From Paraburkholderia azotifigens (GTDB lineage: Bacteria; Pseudomonadota; Gammaproteobacteria; Burkholderiales; Burkholderiaceae): DNA of 64,000 nucleotides. Position 1 is the first letter of the stretch. Each line of letters begins with the position of its first letter. The stretch covers positions 62,001 through 126,000 of the forward strand of contig NZ_VOQS01000003.1 in assembly GCF_007995085.1 (NCBI RefSeq), given 5' to 3'. Both the position numbers and the translations under genes were made by a program. The notes below the pieces were generated by a model. It ran no database searches and was not told where the DNA came from. It saw nothing but the letters and a program-made list of their open reading frames with translations. Positions 35,465-44,029 of the stretch are shown here, one piece after another.

Positions 35465-36424
35465 TTAGCTGCGCTGATGCGGCAGATACGGCATCGGATC
35501 GATCGGCTTGCCATCGTGGCGCAGCTCGAACAGCACCGACACGCGCGAGTTGTTTTCGTTACCCATCTCGGCGATCTGTTGCCCCTTGCGCACGATGTCG
35601 CCCGTCTTCACGAGCAGCCTGCGGTTGTGCGCGTAAGCCGTCAGAAAGTCCTTGTTGTGCTGGACGATGATCAGGCTGCCGTACTCGTTCAGCCCCGTGC
35701 CGGCGTACATGACCTTGCCGTCGGCGGCGGCGCGGATCGGATCGCCCGCCTTGCCGCCGATTTCGATGCCGCGCGTCTCGCCAGGCTGGAACCCTCCGAC
35801 GACATTGCCCTGCGCCGGCCAGATCAGCGCCACGCCTTTCGCATGACGCGCCACTTCGGCCTTCACTTCGCGCGCTTCGGCGGCGCTCGGCGCGGGCGCG
35901 CCTGTCGCGGGTGCAGCGGAGGCCGTCGTGGCGGGCGCGGCATTCGGGGCATTCGTAGCCGTGGCCGTCCCACCGCTCGCCGTCGCGTTCGACGCGCCGC
36001 TCGCGGCCGCCGCGACACCATTCGACGCCGCGCCCGGAGCCTGGCCCGCGGAGGGAGCAGCCGGCACGGCGACCATCTTCACTGCATCCGGTGACGATAC
36101 CTTCAGCGGCTGCCCGAGATGCAGCCGCGCGGACGGCTTCAGATGATTCCACGCGACGATCTGCTTGACCGTCACGTTATGGCTGCGTGCGATGCGAACC
36201 AGCGAATCGCCGCGGCGCACCTTGTAGATCACGGGCGGCACCGGCTGCGCGACCATCTGCGGCGCGGTCGCGGCGGACGCCGGATCCGTTGCCGTTTGCG
36301 CGGTCGACGCCGCGTCGTTGTTCTTTGCTTCCTGCTCGCCGACGTGCGCGCAGGCACCCAACATCAGGGCGAGCGTAAAGCTCGCGAAACTGGCCCAGGT
36401 TCTGTCGAAACCATTCTTCGACAT
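35465..36424 (-). CDS. NlpD-like LysM/M23 lipoprotein
   Basis: This 319-residue lipoprotein has a lipobox (ALMLGAC), one LysM domain (about residues 70-115; YKVRRGDSLVRIARSHNVTVKQ), an Ala/Thr-rich linker and a C-terminal M23/LytM domain. The M23 zinc ligands are degenerate: GIEIGG replaces GxDI, and VLFELR lacks the His of LHFEIR. This is the pattern of NlpD/EnvC-type amidase activators rather than active endopeptidases. ATG 36424 starts the signal peptide. It is not next to rpoS, so it may be a second NlpD copy. Confidence 0.87.
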   Translation of the reverse strand: MSKNGFDRTWASFASFTLALMLGACAHVGEQEAKNNDAASTAQTATDPASAATAPQMVAQPVPPVIYKVRRGDSLVRIARSHNVTVKQIVAWNHLKPSARLHLGQPLKVSSPDAVKMVAVPAAPSAGQAPGAASNGVAAAASGASNATASGGTATATNAPNAAPATTASAAPATGAPAPSAAEAREVKAEVARHAKGVALIWPAQGNVVGGFQPGETRGIEIGGKAGDPIRAAADGKVMYAGTGLNEYGSLIIVQHNKDFLTAYAHNRRLLVKTGDIVRKGQQIAEMGNENNSRVSVLFELRHDGKPIDPMPYLPHQRS

Positions 36425-36843
36425 ATGCTCTCCCGCATGTATTCGTTCAAGGAGCGGATGCGCGCCTCGCCCGATCAGCCGATGTCGCAGCACACGCAGG
36501 ACACCCGCTGACGGCGCGCAGCATGCCGCCTCGTTGCGGCCTCAACCGTCCGGCCGCACGCCGGAGTTTTCCTTCAGACAGAGCCGCGTCAAACGTGATG
36601 CGATCTTCCGCCAAAAGGGTCGGATTAGCCTTTTAAATCCAAGCCGCATTGTAAAGTGCCGGAACCGGAAAACCCGGCGCGCAAACACTTCGATACAAAT
36701 GTTTATTGGCGGTGTTGTTCGTCCCGTCGCGCGCAGGCCAGCGGCCCTTTCGCCGCGCGTCGCAGATACCGCCCTATTCCATATCGGCACCGCGCGCGCG
36801 AAACTTGAGCAGCGTGCCGATGAGCACTTGCATGGAGACAACG
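36425..36843. other. Divergent intergenic region, no gene seen
   Basis: This 419-bp region lies between the NlpD-like gene and the SRPBCC gene. The part from about 36590 to 36720 is AT-richer and is the likely promoter zone. TGGAGACAACG just before 36844 provides the ribosome-binding site. No ORF or RNA is convincing. Confidence 0.35.
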
Positions 36844-37251
36844 ATGACCCTCGTAGCGGAATCGAAAACGATAGGCGTGGCGATCGCGCGCGACTGGCGC
36901 GAGGTCTACGCGTTCATGGAACATCCGCTGTCGTTCGCGCAGTGGGCGTCGGGGCTGGGCAAACCGTTGCGCGGCCAGGGCGTCGAGTGGATCTTCGAAA
37001 GTGCGGACGGCCGTCCCGTCACCGTGCACTTCACGCCGCGCAATCCCTATGGCGTACTCGATCATCGCGTGATTACCGAACAGGGCGAAGAGATCGCGAT
37101 ACCCATGCGCGTGATCCCGAACGGCAGCGGCGCCGAAGTGCTGCTCACGCTGTTCCGGACGGCCGGCATGAGCGACGCGCAGTTTGCCGCCGACGCACAA
37201 TGGGTCGAACGCGACCTCGCCGAACTGAAGCGCTTTCTGGAGAAACGATGA
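36844..37251 (+). CDS. SRPBCC-family protein
   Basis: This 135-residue protein has the START/SRPBCC (polyketide cyclase-like) pattern: an early IARDWREVYAFMEHPLSFAQWAS, a central VTVHFTPRNPYGVLDH, and a long C-terminal helix WVERDLAELKRFLEK. These small cups bind lipids or other hydrophobic ligands. ATG 36844 has GGAGA upstream; longer in-frame extensions lack similarity. It is convergent with the DeoR gene, 18 bp apart. Ligand unknown. Confidence 0.78.
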   Translation: MTLVAESKTIGVAIARDWREVYAFMEHPLSFAQWASGLGKPLRGQGVEWIFESADGRPVTVHFTPRNPYGVLDHRVITEQGEEIAIPMRVIPNGSGAEVLLTLFRTAGMSDAQFAADAQWVERDLAELKRFLEKR

Positions 37252-37269
37252 GCCGCAGGCGCGCTCCGT

Positions 37270-38025
37270 TCAGGCGCGCACGATCGTCACGCCGAGCGCC
37301 TCGAACGGCGCAGTCGTCGGCCCGGGCGTGCCTTTCTCGACGATGATCGCGCTCGCCGCGTCGATGCCCGCGATCATGTACGCCGACGCCGCATTCAGTT
37401 TTTCCGACGATGCCAGCACGACCGTCTCGGCGGCCCGCGCCATGAGCGCGCGCTTGACGTAGGCCTCTTCGAGATCGCCCGTGCTCAGCCCCGCCTCCGG
37501 GTGGACGCCCGTCACGCCCATGAAGTAGAGATCGGCGCGAATGTGCGCGAGCGCTTCGATGGCGGCCGCGCCGACCGTCACCATCGAATGACGGAACAGC
37601 CGCCCGCCGATCACCACGACTTCCAGCGCCTCGTGCTCCGCGAGTTCGACGGCGACGCTCGGACTATGCGTGACGATCGTCGCGCGCAGATCGAGCGGAA
37701 GATGACGCGCCAGCTGGATAGCCGTCGTCCCGCCATCGACGAACGCGATCTGGCCCGGCGCGATCATCTGCGCGGCTGCCCGGCCGATCGCCGCCTTCGC
37801 CTCCGAGCCGATCTGCCGGCGCCCCGCGAGATTCGCCACGGCCGGCGACGCGGCCAGTGCGCCGCCATGCACGCGCTGCAGTTTGCCTTCCGCGGCAAGC
37901 TCGCGCAGATCGCGGCGCACCGTGTCTTCCGACACACCGAATGTCTCGCTCATGGACCTGGCGAGCACCTGCCCGTCGCGCTGGAGGGCCTCCAGAATCA
38001 GCTTTTTGCGTTGGGAAGTCAGCAT
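37270..38025 (-). CDS. DeoR-family transcriptional regulator
   Basis: This 251-residue repressor has an N-terminal HTH (residues 1-57: MLTSQRKKLILEALQRDGQV and FGVSEDTVRRDLRELAAEG), then RVHGGAL and a sugar-phosphate-sensing domain with FVDGGTTAIQLARHLP. ATG 38025 is the family start; the longer in-frame reading is intergenic. Phased TGCAYGA repeats lie upstream. It is divergent from the NudK-like gene, a probable target. Confidence 0.9.
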   Translation of the reverse strand: MLTSQRKKLILEALQRDGQVLARSMSETFGVSEDTVRRDLRELAAEGKLQRVHGGALAASPAVANLAGRRQIGSEAKAAIGRAAAQMIAPGQIAFVDGGTTAIQLARHLPLDLRATIVTHSPSVAVELAEHEALEVVVIGGRLFRHSMVTVGAAAIEALAHIRADLYFMGVTGVHPEAGLSTGDLEEAYVKRALMARAAETVVLASSEKLNAASAYMIAGIDAASAIIVEKGTPGPTTAPFEALGVTIVRA

Positions 38026-38056
38026 GCTATTCGTCTGATGATGAGGTTTACGCGAG

Positions 38057-38096
38057 TTTGCATGAGTTTTCTTGATTTTGCACGAATCTGCACGAT
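38057..38096. promoter_or_regulatory. Three helically phased TGCAYGA repeats (putative DeoR operator)
   Basis: TGCATGA at 38059, TGCACGA at 38079 and TGCACGA at 38089 lie in the same orientation at 20-bp and 10-bp spacing. They sit between the DeoR gene (start 38025) and the nudK-like gene (start 38186), in the right place to control both. Confidence 0.5.
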
Positions 38097-38185
38097 ACCA
38101 TGATCCGACGATGCGGCCAATCGGCTGCGTCATTCCCGATCGTCATTCGCGCGATCGGTCTGTGAATTCGAAACAGGGAACGCTC

Positions 38186-38773
38186 ATGAGCGAAACGGCT
38201 GACCGGGTGCGTATCGTCGATGTGCAGGTGCTGTCCGACGACTGGTACGTGCTGAAGAAGACCACCTTCGATTACCGGCGCGCCGATGGCAGCTGGCAGC
38301 GGCAAAGCCGCGAAACGTACGATCGCGGCAATGGCGCGACGCTGCTGCTCTACGACCCGCGCCGGCGAACCGTCGTGCTGACGCGGCAGTTCCGCTTGCC
38401 CGCGTTCGTCAACGGGCACGAAGGGATGTTGATCGAAGCGCCCGCCGGCCTGCTCGAAGCGGCATCGCCGGAGGCACGCATTCGCGCGGAAGTAGAAGAG
38501 GAAACGGGCTATCGCGTGGAGTCGGTGCGCAAGGTTTTCGAGGCGTTCATGAGTCCGGGCTCGGTGACGGAGAAGCTGTATTTCTTCGTCGCCGAATATG
38601 ACGCGGCGACACGCGTGAGCCGTGGCGGCGGCGTCGCCGATGAAGGCGAAGATATCGAAGTACTGGAGCTGCCCATCAACGACGCTCTGGCGATGATCGC
38701 GCGCGGCGAGATCATGGATGGCAAGACCATCATGCTGCTTCAATACGCGGCGCTTCATCTGTTCCTGCAGTGA
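38186..38773 (+). CDS. nudK: Nudix hydrolase, NudK-like (GDP-mannose/ADP-ribose pyrophosphatase type)
   Basis: This 195-residue protein follows E. coli NudK along its whole length: [31 protein letters not shown], and the Nudix box ending [31 protein letters not shown] and [10 protein letters not shown] follow. NudK hydrolyses GDP-mannose and related sugar nucleotides. It is divergent from a sugar-phosphate-type DeoR repressor, consistent with sugar-nucleotide turnover. The exact substrate is inferred from the family. Confidence 0.85.
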   Translation: MSETADRVRIVDVQVLSDDWYVLKKTTFDYRRADGSWQRQSRETYDRGNGATLLLYDPRRRTVVLTRQFRLPAFVNGHEGMLIEAPAGLLEAASPEARIRAEVEEETGYRVESVRKVFEAFMSPGSVTEKLYFFVAEYDAATRVSRGGGVADEGEDIEVLELPINDALAMIARGEIMDGKTIMLLQYAALHLFLQ

Positions 38774-38836
38774 TCGGGAGCGAGCCACGGCGCTTGTCGC
38801 CTGATTCAACCCGCTGCGTTTCACCTTGAGCCGGAA

Positions 38837-38859
38837 GGTGGCCGCGAGTGACGGCCACC
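38837..38859. terminator. Possible hairpin between convergent genes
   Basis: GGTGGCCG (38837-38844) and CGGCCACC (38852-38859) form an 8-bp stem with a 7-base loop. It lies between nudK and the racemase gene. There is no T run, so factor-independent termination is uncertain. Confidence 0.4.
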
Positions 38860-38938
38860 ACTCAGGAACTCTACGGAATATTGGCTTTCATTTTTCCGGC
38901 AAGCCCCAGTTCGCTGGGACTTCGATTCACTCGCCCCC

Positions 38939-40093
38939 TCACGCCATGCAACCTACTCCGCATGTCTGCAGCCGCGCAATCGCTTCGGCATCGAACCCCC
39001 AGTCGACGAGTGCAGCATGGCCGCCTTCGCCGCGTTTCGGAGCCGGTCCGCGGATCGCGGACGGCGTCGCCGAGAAGCGCGGCGCGGGCGCCGGCTGGAC
39101 CGCGCCCGCCACTTCCACGAAGCTGCCGCGCGCCACATGATGCGGGTGCGACGGCGCCTCGGAAAAGCCCAGCACAGGCGCCACACACGCGTCACTGCCT
39201 TCGAACACAGCGCACCATTCGTCGCGCGTGCGCGTAAGGAACGCCGCCTCGAAGCGCTCGCGCAACATCGGCCAGCCCGCCCGGTCGTGCTGTTTCGGTA
39301 GATCCTCGCCTGCGAGGCCAAGCTTTTCGATCAGTTCTGCGTAGAAACGCCCTTCCACCGCGCCGACCGACATATATCGTCCGTCGAGCGTGCGATAGCT
39401 GTCGTACCAGGGCGTGCCGCCGTCGAGCAGGTTGCTCGCGCGTTCTTCGCGCCAATTACCCGACGCAATGAGCCCCCACACGGTAGCCGCCAGTTGCGCC
39501 GCACCTTCGATCATCGCCGCGTCCACCACCTGGCCCGCGCCGCCACGCTGGACGTTGAGCATCGCCGCGACGACGCCGAGCGCGAGCAGCATGCCGCCGC
39601 CGCCGTAGTCGCCCACGAGGTTCAGCGGCGGCACCGGGGCCTCACCGCCGCGGCCGATGCCCGACAGCACGCCGGAGAGCGCGATGTAGTTCAGGTCATG
39701 GCCCGCGCGCGCCGCGAGCGGGCCCGTCTGGCCCCAGCCCGTCATGCGGCCGTAGACGAGCTTCGGATTGCGAACGAGCGCCGTGTCCGGGCCGAGCCCC
39801 AGACGCTCCATCGTGCCGGGGCGATAGCCTTCGATCACGATGTCGGCGTGCGCCATCAGTTCCAGCACAGCCTCGACGGCTTCCGGGCGCTTCAGGTCGA
39901 GTGTGATGGAGCGACGGCCGCGAGCCGTCACGCTCACGTGACTGCCGGTGACCTTCGGCCCCAGGTCGTCCGGCGCGTCGGGCCGCTCGATGCGCAGCAC
40001 GTCGGCGCCCATATCGGCCAGCAACATCGCTCCGAACGGACCGGGCCCGATCGCTTCGAATTCCAGCACGCGAATACCGCTCAATACGCCCAT
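38939..40093 (-). CDS. Alpha-methylacyl-CoA racemase (CaiB/BaiF fold)
   Basis: This 384-residue class III CoA-transferase-fold protein has the racemase signature rather than the transferase one. GRMTGWGQTGP is followed by GHDLNYIALSG (His132) and NLVGDYGGGG (Asp162), which match the catalytic His and Asp of Mycobacterium tuberculosis MCR and human AMACR. It interconverts 2R- and 2S-methylacyl-CoA so that only the S form enters dehydrogenation. It is the last gene of the minus-strand catabolic operon. Its presence points to a 2-methyl-branched acid as substrate. Confidence 0.85.
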   Translation of the reverse strand: MGVLSGIRVLEFEAIGPGPFGAMLLADMGADVLRIERPDAPDDLGPKVTGSHVSVTARGRRSITLDLKRPEAVEAVLELMAHADIVIEGYRPGTMERLGLGPDTALVRNPKLVYGRMTGWGQTGPLAARAGHDLNYIALSGVLSGIGRGGEAPVPPLNLVGDYGGGGMLLALGVVAAMLNVQRGGAGQVVDAAMIEGAAQLAATVWGLIASGNWREERASNLLDGGTPWYDSYRTLDGRYMSVGAVEGRFYAELIEKLGLAGEDLPKQHDRAGWPMLRERFEAAFLTRTRDEWCAVFEGSDACVAPVLGFSEAPSHPHHVARGSFVEVAGAVQPAPAPRFSATPSAIRGPAPKRGEGGHAALVDWGFDAEAIARLQTCGVGCMA

Positions 40094-40136
40094 CCTGCAT
40101 CCTCCTGAAAGTGTTCCTCTCTCTGGGGCGCGCCGT

Positions 40137-41459
40137 TCAGCCCACGGTCACCGTCGCCCGGAGCAGCGCCGCGCGCGTGCGTTCGGGATCCAGCCAGCGC
40201 AACGCCACCAGCGCGGCGAGCGCCAGCAGCACCGCACCCATGGCGAAACCCATTTCGTAGCCGGTCACGTCATGAATTCCGCGCGTCTGGACGAAACGCC
40301 CCACCACAGCCGGCGCGATGGCGCCGGCAAGATTACCCGCCGCGGTCAGTATCGCGATCATGCTCGCGCGCTGCCGCTCCGGGACCATTTCAGTCAGAAT
40401 GGCGGGCGCAAGCGCAATCGCAATGGGCGGCAGCGCAGCGGCCACCGCGAATATCAGCACCTTCTGCACGGGCGTGAGCGGCACGAATGCGAGCGCAGCG
40501 AACAACGCACCGGCGGCGAGCAGGCATACGCTCACGAGTTGCACACGCCCGTGACCGCCGCTCGCGCCGTGCCGAACCAGACGCTGCGAGAGCACGCTCA
40601 GGCCGATCGTGGCAGGCATGCCGACAACGATCACGAATGCGAACCAGCGGCCCGCCGAACCGGGGCTAAAGCCCAGCGCATTCTGGAGGTAAGCCGGCAG
40701 CCAGGTAATGGTCAGCCCGAGCGTCCAGAAACCGCTAAAGGTGATGAGAAAGACCGCGAGCACCGAAGGGGCGAGCAGCATGCGCCGATAAGACATGCGG
40801 GCAGGCGCTACCGTACCGGCAGGGGCAACATGTCCGGCGTGCTGTGCACCGGCAAGACCGGTCGGATTCGCCTCGCCGATCGGCCCTTCCCGGCCGCAGC
40901 ACAGCCACAGCACACTCCACAGCGCGCCCGCCGCGCCGAGTATCACGAAGTTCACGCGCCATCCCCAATGCTGGGTCACGAACGGAATGACGAGTCCCGC
41001 CAGCAACAGGCCCGCGCCCGCGCCCTGGGCGATGACGGCAACGGGCAGGCTGCGCTTCGAGTCGGGAAACCACTTGTAGAGCGAGTGAACCGCAACGGGA
41101 AAGGCCGGCCCCTCGGCGGCGCCCAGCAGCACCCTGCAGACCAGAATCGCGGTAGCGCCGCCTGCCAGTGCGATCGGCAACTGCAGGACGGCCCAACTCA
41201 CGCTCATCGCCAGCAGGAGTACGCGCCCTGGCATCCGGTTGGCGACGAACCCCACGAGCACCGTCGAGATCGAGAAGAGCCAGTAAAAGCTGCCTGCAAT
41301 CAGCCCGAACGCCGACGGTGAAAGATGAAACTCCGCCATCAGGGGCACCGCGACCATCCCCAACGCGATCTTGTCGAGAAAATTGAGCAGCATGAAGCAC
41401 GTCAGCATCGCTGTCGTGCCCCAGGCCGCGCGGCTCCGATAGGCAATCGATTCGCTCAT
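40137..41459 (-). CDS. MFS transporter (anion:cation symporter type)
   Basis: This 440-residue protein has about twelve membrane helices and an early LNFLDKIALGMVAVPLMAEF segment. That segment is typical of the anion:cation symporter (phthalate/hexuronate permease) family, whose members take up organic acids with protons. It lies in the catabolic operon between the acyl-CoA dehydrogenase pair and the racemase, so it probably imports the acid being degraded. Direction and substrate are inferred. Confidence 0.85.
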   Translation of the reverse strand: MSESIAYRSRAAWGTTAMLTCFMLLNFLDKIALGMVAVPLMAEFHLSPSAFGLIAGSFYWLFSISTVLVGFVANRMPGRVLLLAMSVSWAVLQLPIALAGGATAILVCRVLLGAAEGPAFPVAVHSLYKWFPDSKRSLPVAVIAQGAGAGLLLAGLVIPFVTQHWGWRVNFVILGAAGALWSVLWLCCGREGPIGEANPTGLAGAQHAGHVAPAGTVAPARMSYRRMLLAPSVLAVFLITFSGFWTLGLTITWLPAYLQNALGFSPGSAGRWFAFVIVVGMPATIGLSVLSQRLVRHGASGGHGRVQLVSVCLLAAGALFAALAFVPLTPVQKVLIFAVAAALPPIAIALAPAILTEMVPERQRASMIAILTAAGNLAGAIAPAVVGRFVQTRGIHDVTGYEMGFAMGAVLLALAALVALRWLDPERTRAALLRATVTVG

Positions 41460-41622
41460 AACAGTTCCTGTTTAGCCGACCATGGGCCTCATGGTCCTCA
41501 TCCGCCCGTATTGGCGCCATCGCCCCACGGACGGGGATCGTGCGAAATGACACGCGCGTGCGCTCGCCCGTCCGGGCGCTGCAAAGCGTGCGCCCGGGGC
41601 AAGGGTGGATCGCCGTGCGCCG

Positions 41623-42765
41623 TTATGCGCCTTCTTGCGCCGCCGTGCGCGCGAACACGTCGACGTGATGGTCCGCATCGCCGAAAAGTTGCGCGGCGCC
41701 CATGAGGAACTTGAAGTAGTCGCCCACCACCAGTTCCGCTGTCACACCGATACCGCCATGCAACTGGATTGCATGCTGGCCGACGAAGCGGCCCGCCTTC
41801 GTCACCATCGCCTTCGCGGCGCTGACCGCGCGCCGGCGTTCCTCGGCGGAATCCGACTCCAGCGCCGCCGTCGCGAAGTGTGTCATCGACAGCGCCAACT
41901 CCTTCTGCACGAGCATGTCGGCAAGCCGGTGGCGCAGCGCCTGGAATGCGGCGAGCGGCTGGCCGAACTGATGGCGCGTGCGCAGGTATTCCGCCGTCAT
42001 CTCGATCAACCGCTCCATCGCGCCCACCGAGGCTGCGCACAACGCTGCGATGCCGCGCTCGATTCCCGCCTCGAGGATGGTGGCGCCCCGGCGCGGATCG
42101 CCCAGCACCTGAGCGGACTCCACGAACACGGATTCGAACGTGACTTCGGCGGCCTGCTGGCCGTCGACGGTCGGATAAGCTCGCACGATCACGCCCTGCG
42201 CGCTCGCCGGCACCACGAACAGCGTGACCGCGTCGACGGCGGCATTCCAGGCCGACACGATGAATGCATCCGCTGCGCCGCCATGCCAGACGTGCAGCTT
42301 GCAGCCATCGAGGCGAAAGCCCTCGCCCGCCGCGCGAGCCGTGGTGCGCGGCGCGTGGAAGTCGTAGCGCGCATTGCGCTCCTGCCACGCCGGCGTAACG
42401 ATCCTGCTGCCGTCGGCGAGAGCGGGCAGCCAGGCCTCTTTCAGGCGCTCGCCGCCGTGCTCCGCGAGCATGCTCACGCTCATCACACTGCTCGCGATGA
42501 GCGGCTCCAGCAACAGCGCGCGCCCAGCTTCGTACTGGACGACGAACGTATCCGTCGCGCGCCCCGCGAAGCCGCTGTACGCCTCCGGCACGCCCAGCGC
42601 CAGCACGCCAAATTCGGCGTATGCACGCCATGCGTTGCGGCACAGGCCCTGATGATCACGCGTCACCTTGCGGCGATGCTCGACCGTGTATTCGTTCTCG
42701 GCAAAGCGGCGCAGCGTGTCGGCCAGCTGGCGCTGCTCTTCGGTCCAGGAGAAGTCCATCTTCAT
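41623..42765 (-). CDS. Acyl-CoA dehydrogenase, probable partner subunit
   Basis: This 380-residue flavoprotein-fold protein has the acyl-CoA dehydrogenase N-domain (WTEEQRQLADTLRRFAENEY) and the C-terminal helical domain (AIQLHGGIGVTAELVVGDYF). It lacks the terminal YxGTxxxxR-type segment present in its neighbour. It starts 3 bp after the 404-residue dehydrogenase gene. Adjacent long/short pairs like this form alpha2beta2 heteromers in steroid side-chain catabolism (FadE28-FadE29 type), in which one subunit is incomplete. The heteromer is an inference. Confidence 0.85.
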   Translation of the reverse strand: MKMDFSWTEEQRQLADTLRRFAENEYTVEHRRKVTRDHQGLCRNAWRAYAEFGVLALGVPEAYSGFAGRATDTFVVQYEAGRALLLEPLIASSVMSVSMLAEHGGERLKEAWLPALADGSRIVTPAWQERNARYDFHAPRTTARAAGEGFRLDGCKLHVWHGGAADAFIVSAWNAAVDAVTLFVVPASAQGVIVRAYPTVDGQQAAEVTFESVFVESAQVLGDPRRGATILEAGIERGIAALCAASVGAMERLIEMTAEYLRTRHQFGQPLAAFQALRHRLADMLVQKELALSMTHFATAALESDSAEERRRAVSAAKAMVTKAGRFVGQHAIQLHGGIGVTAELVVGDYFKFLMGAAQLFGDADHHVDVFARTAAQEGA

Positions 42766-42768
42766 GCC

Positions 42769-43983
42769 TCACTGTTCGAGGATCGCCTTCGCGATGATCT
42801 CTCGTTGCACTTCGTTCGTTCCGCCAAAAATGGTGGGCTTGCGCTGCTCCAGATAGTTGCAGGTCGCGGCGGCTGCATGCACAGCCGCCGGCGTCCAGCC
42901 GTCGAAGCCGCCTTCGAGCCAGGACGCGGCATACGGCCACGCGTCCGGGCCCATCACGTCGATCTGGAGTGCTGCGATTTCCTGCTGCAGCTCGGAGCCG
43001 CGGATCTTGAGGATCGACGCTTCGACTCCCGCGCCACGACTGCGCGCTTGCGTCGCCACGCGCAGCAGCAGCATTTCGAGCGCCATGATCTCCATGTCGA
43101 GGCGCGCGATCTTCTCGCGCACGCGAAAGTCGTCGATCAGCGGCTTGCCGCCCGCCTGAACACAGCCGGCCCATGTCTTGAGCAACCGCATTTCGCGCTG
43201 ACAGATGCCAACCCCAGCGATGCCGGTGCGCTCGTGGCCCAGCAGATACTTCGCATACGTCCAGCCGGCGTTTTCCTCACCCACGAGATTCTCGAGCGGC
43301 ACTTTCACGTCGTCGAGCCACACTTCGTTGACGTCGCACGCGCCTTCGATTGTCTCGATCGGCCGCACCGTCACACCTGGCAGGCTCATGTCGATGAGCA
43401 GAAGCGAGATGCCCGCCTGCGGCTTCACCTGCGCATCCGTACGCACGAGGCAGAACATCCAGTTCGCGTGCTGTGCGTACGAGGTCCACGTCTTCTGGCC
43501 GTTCACGACATAGTGATCGCCCGCGCGCACCGCCCGCGTCTTGAGCGATGCCAGGTCGGAGCCGGCACAGGGCTCCGAGTAACCTTGGCACCACCAGTCC
43601 TCCGACGCCACGATGCGCCGCAAAAAGCGCCGATGCTGCGCCTCGTTGCCGAACTTCATCAGCACCGGGCCAATCATGGAAAGGCCGAAGGGCATCTGCC
43701 GCGGCGCGCCCGCCACCGCGCACTCCACCTCGAAGAGATGACGCTGCAGCGTGGTCCAGCCCGTGCCGCCGAACGCGACGGGCCAGCCTGGCGCGCCCCA
43801 GCCGCGTGCATGCAGGATTCGCTGCCACTGCACGTAATCGTCCCGGCCGAGATGGCGGTGACCCAGCACCTTGTCGCGCAGCGACTCAGGCAGGTTCTCG
43901 CGTACGAAGCCCCTCACCTCGTTGCGGAAAGCGAGGTCTTGCCCGGAATAACTCAGATCCATTTCCTGTCCTTGTTTGCTCAT
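42769..43983 (-). CDS. Acyl-CoA dehydrogenase, larger subunit of adjacent pair
   Basis: This 404-residue acyl-CoA dehydrogenase has the flavin/substrate loop WWCQGYSEPCAGSDLASLKTR and the C-terminal IFGGTNEVQREIIAK segment. HLFEVECAVAGAPRQMPFGLS resembles dehydrogenases acting on bulky or branched acyl-CoAs. It is immediately followed by the shorter dehydrogenase (3 bp) and preceded by the citryl-CoA lyase-like gene (46 bp). Electrons should pass to the ETF encoded at 59466-61163. Confidence 0.9.
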   Translation of the reverse strand: MSKQGQEMDLSYSGQDLAFRNEVRGFVRENLPESLRDKVLGHRHLGRDDYVQWQRILHARGWGAPGWPVAFGGTGWTTLQRHLFEVECAVAGAPRQMPFGLSMIGPVLMKFGNEAQHRRFLRRIVASEDWWCQGYSEPCAGSDLASLKTRAVRAGDHYVVNGQKTWTSYAQHANWMFCLVRTDAQVKPQAGISLLLIDMSLPGVTVRPIETIEGACDVNEVWLDDVKVPLENLVGEENAGWTYAKYLLGHERTGIAGVGICQREMRLLKTWAGCVQAGGKPLIDDFRVREKIARLDMEIMALEMLLLRVATQARSRGAGVEASILKIRGSELQQEIAALQIDVMGPDAWPYAASWLEGGFDGWTPAAVHAAAATCNYLEQRKPTIFGGTNEVQREIIAKAILEQ

Positions 43984-44029
43984 GGCCCGCCCGCGGCGGG
44001 GTCCCGCCAGCCGGAGAACCCTGACGTCC

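Noticed and set aside
36542..36841. A 99-codon minus-strand ORF
   Set aside because: It fills an intergenic region, has a biased Arg/Ser/Cys composition and no ribosome-binding site or family resemblance.
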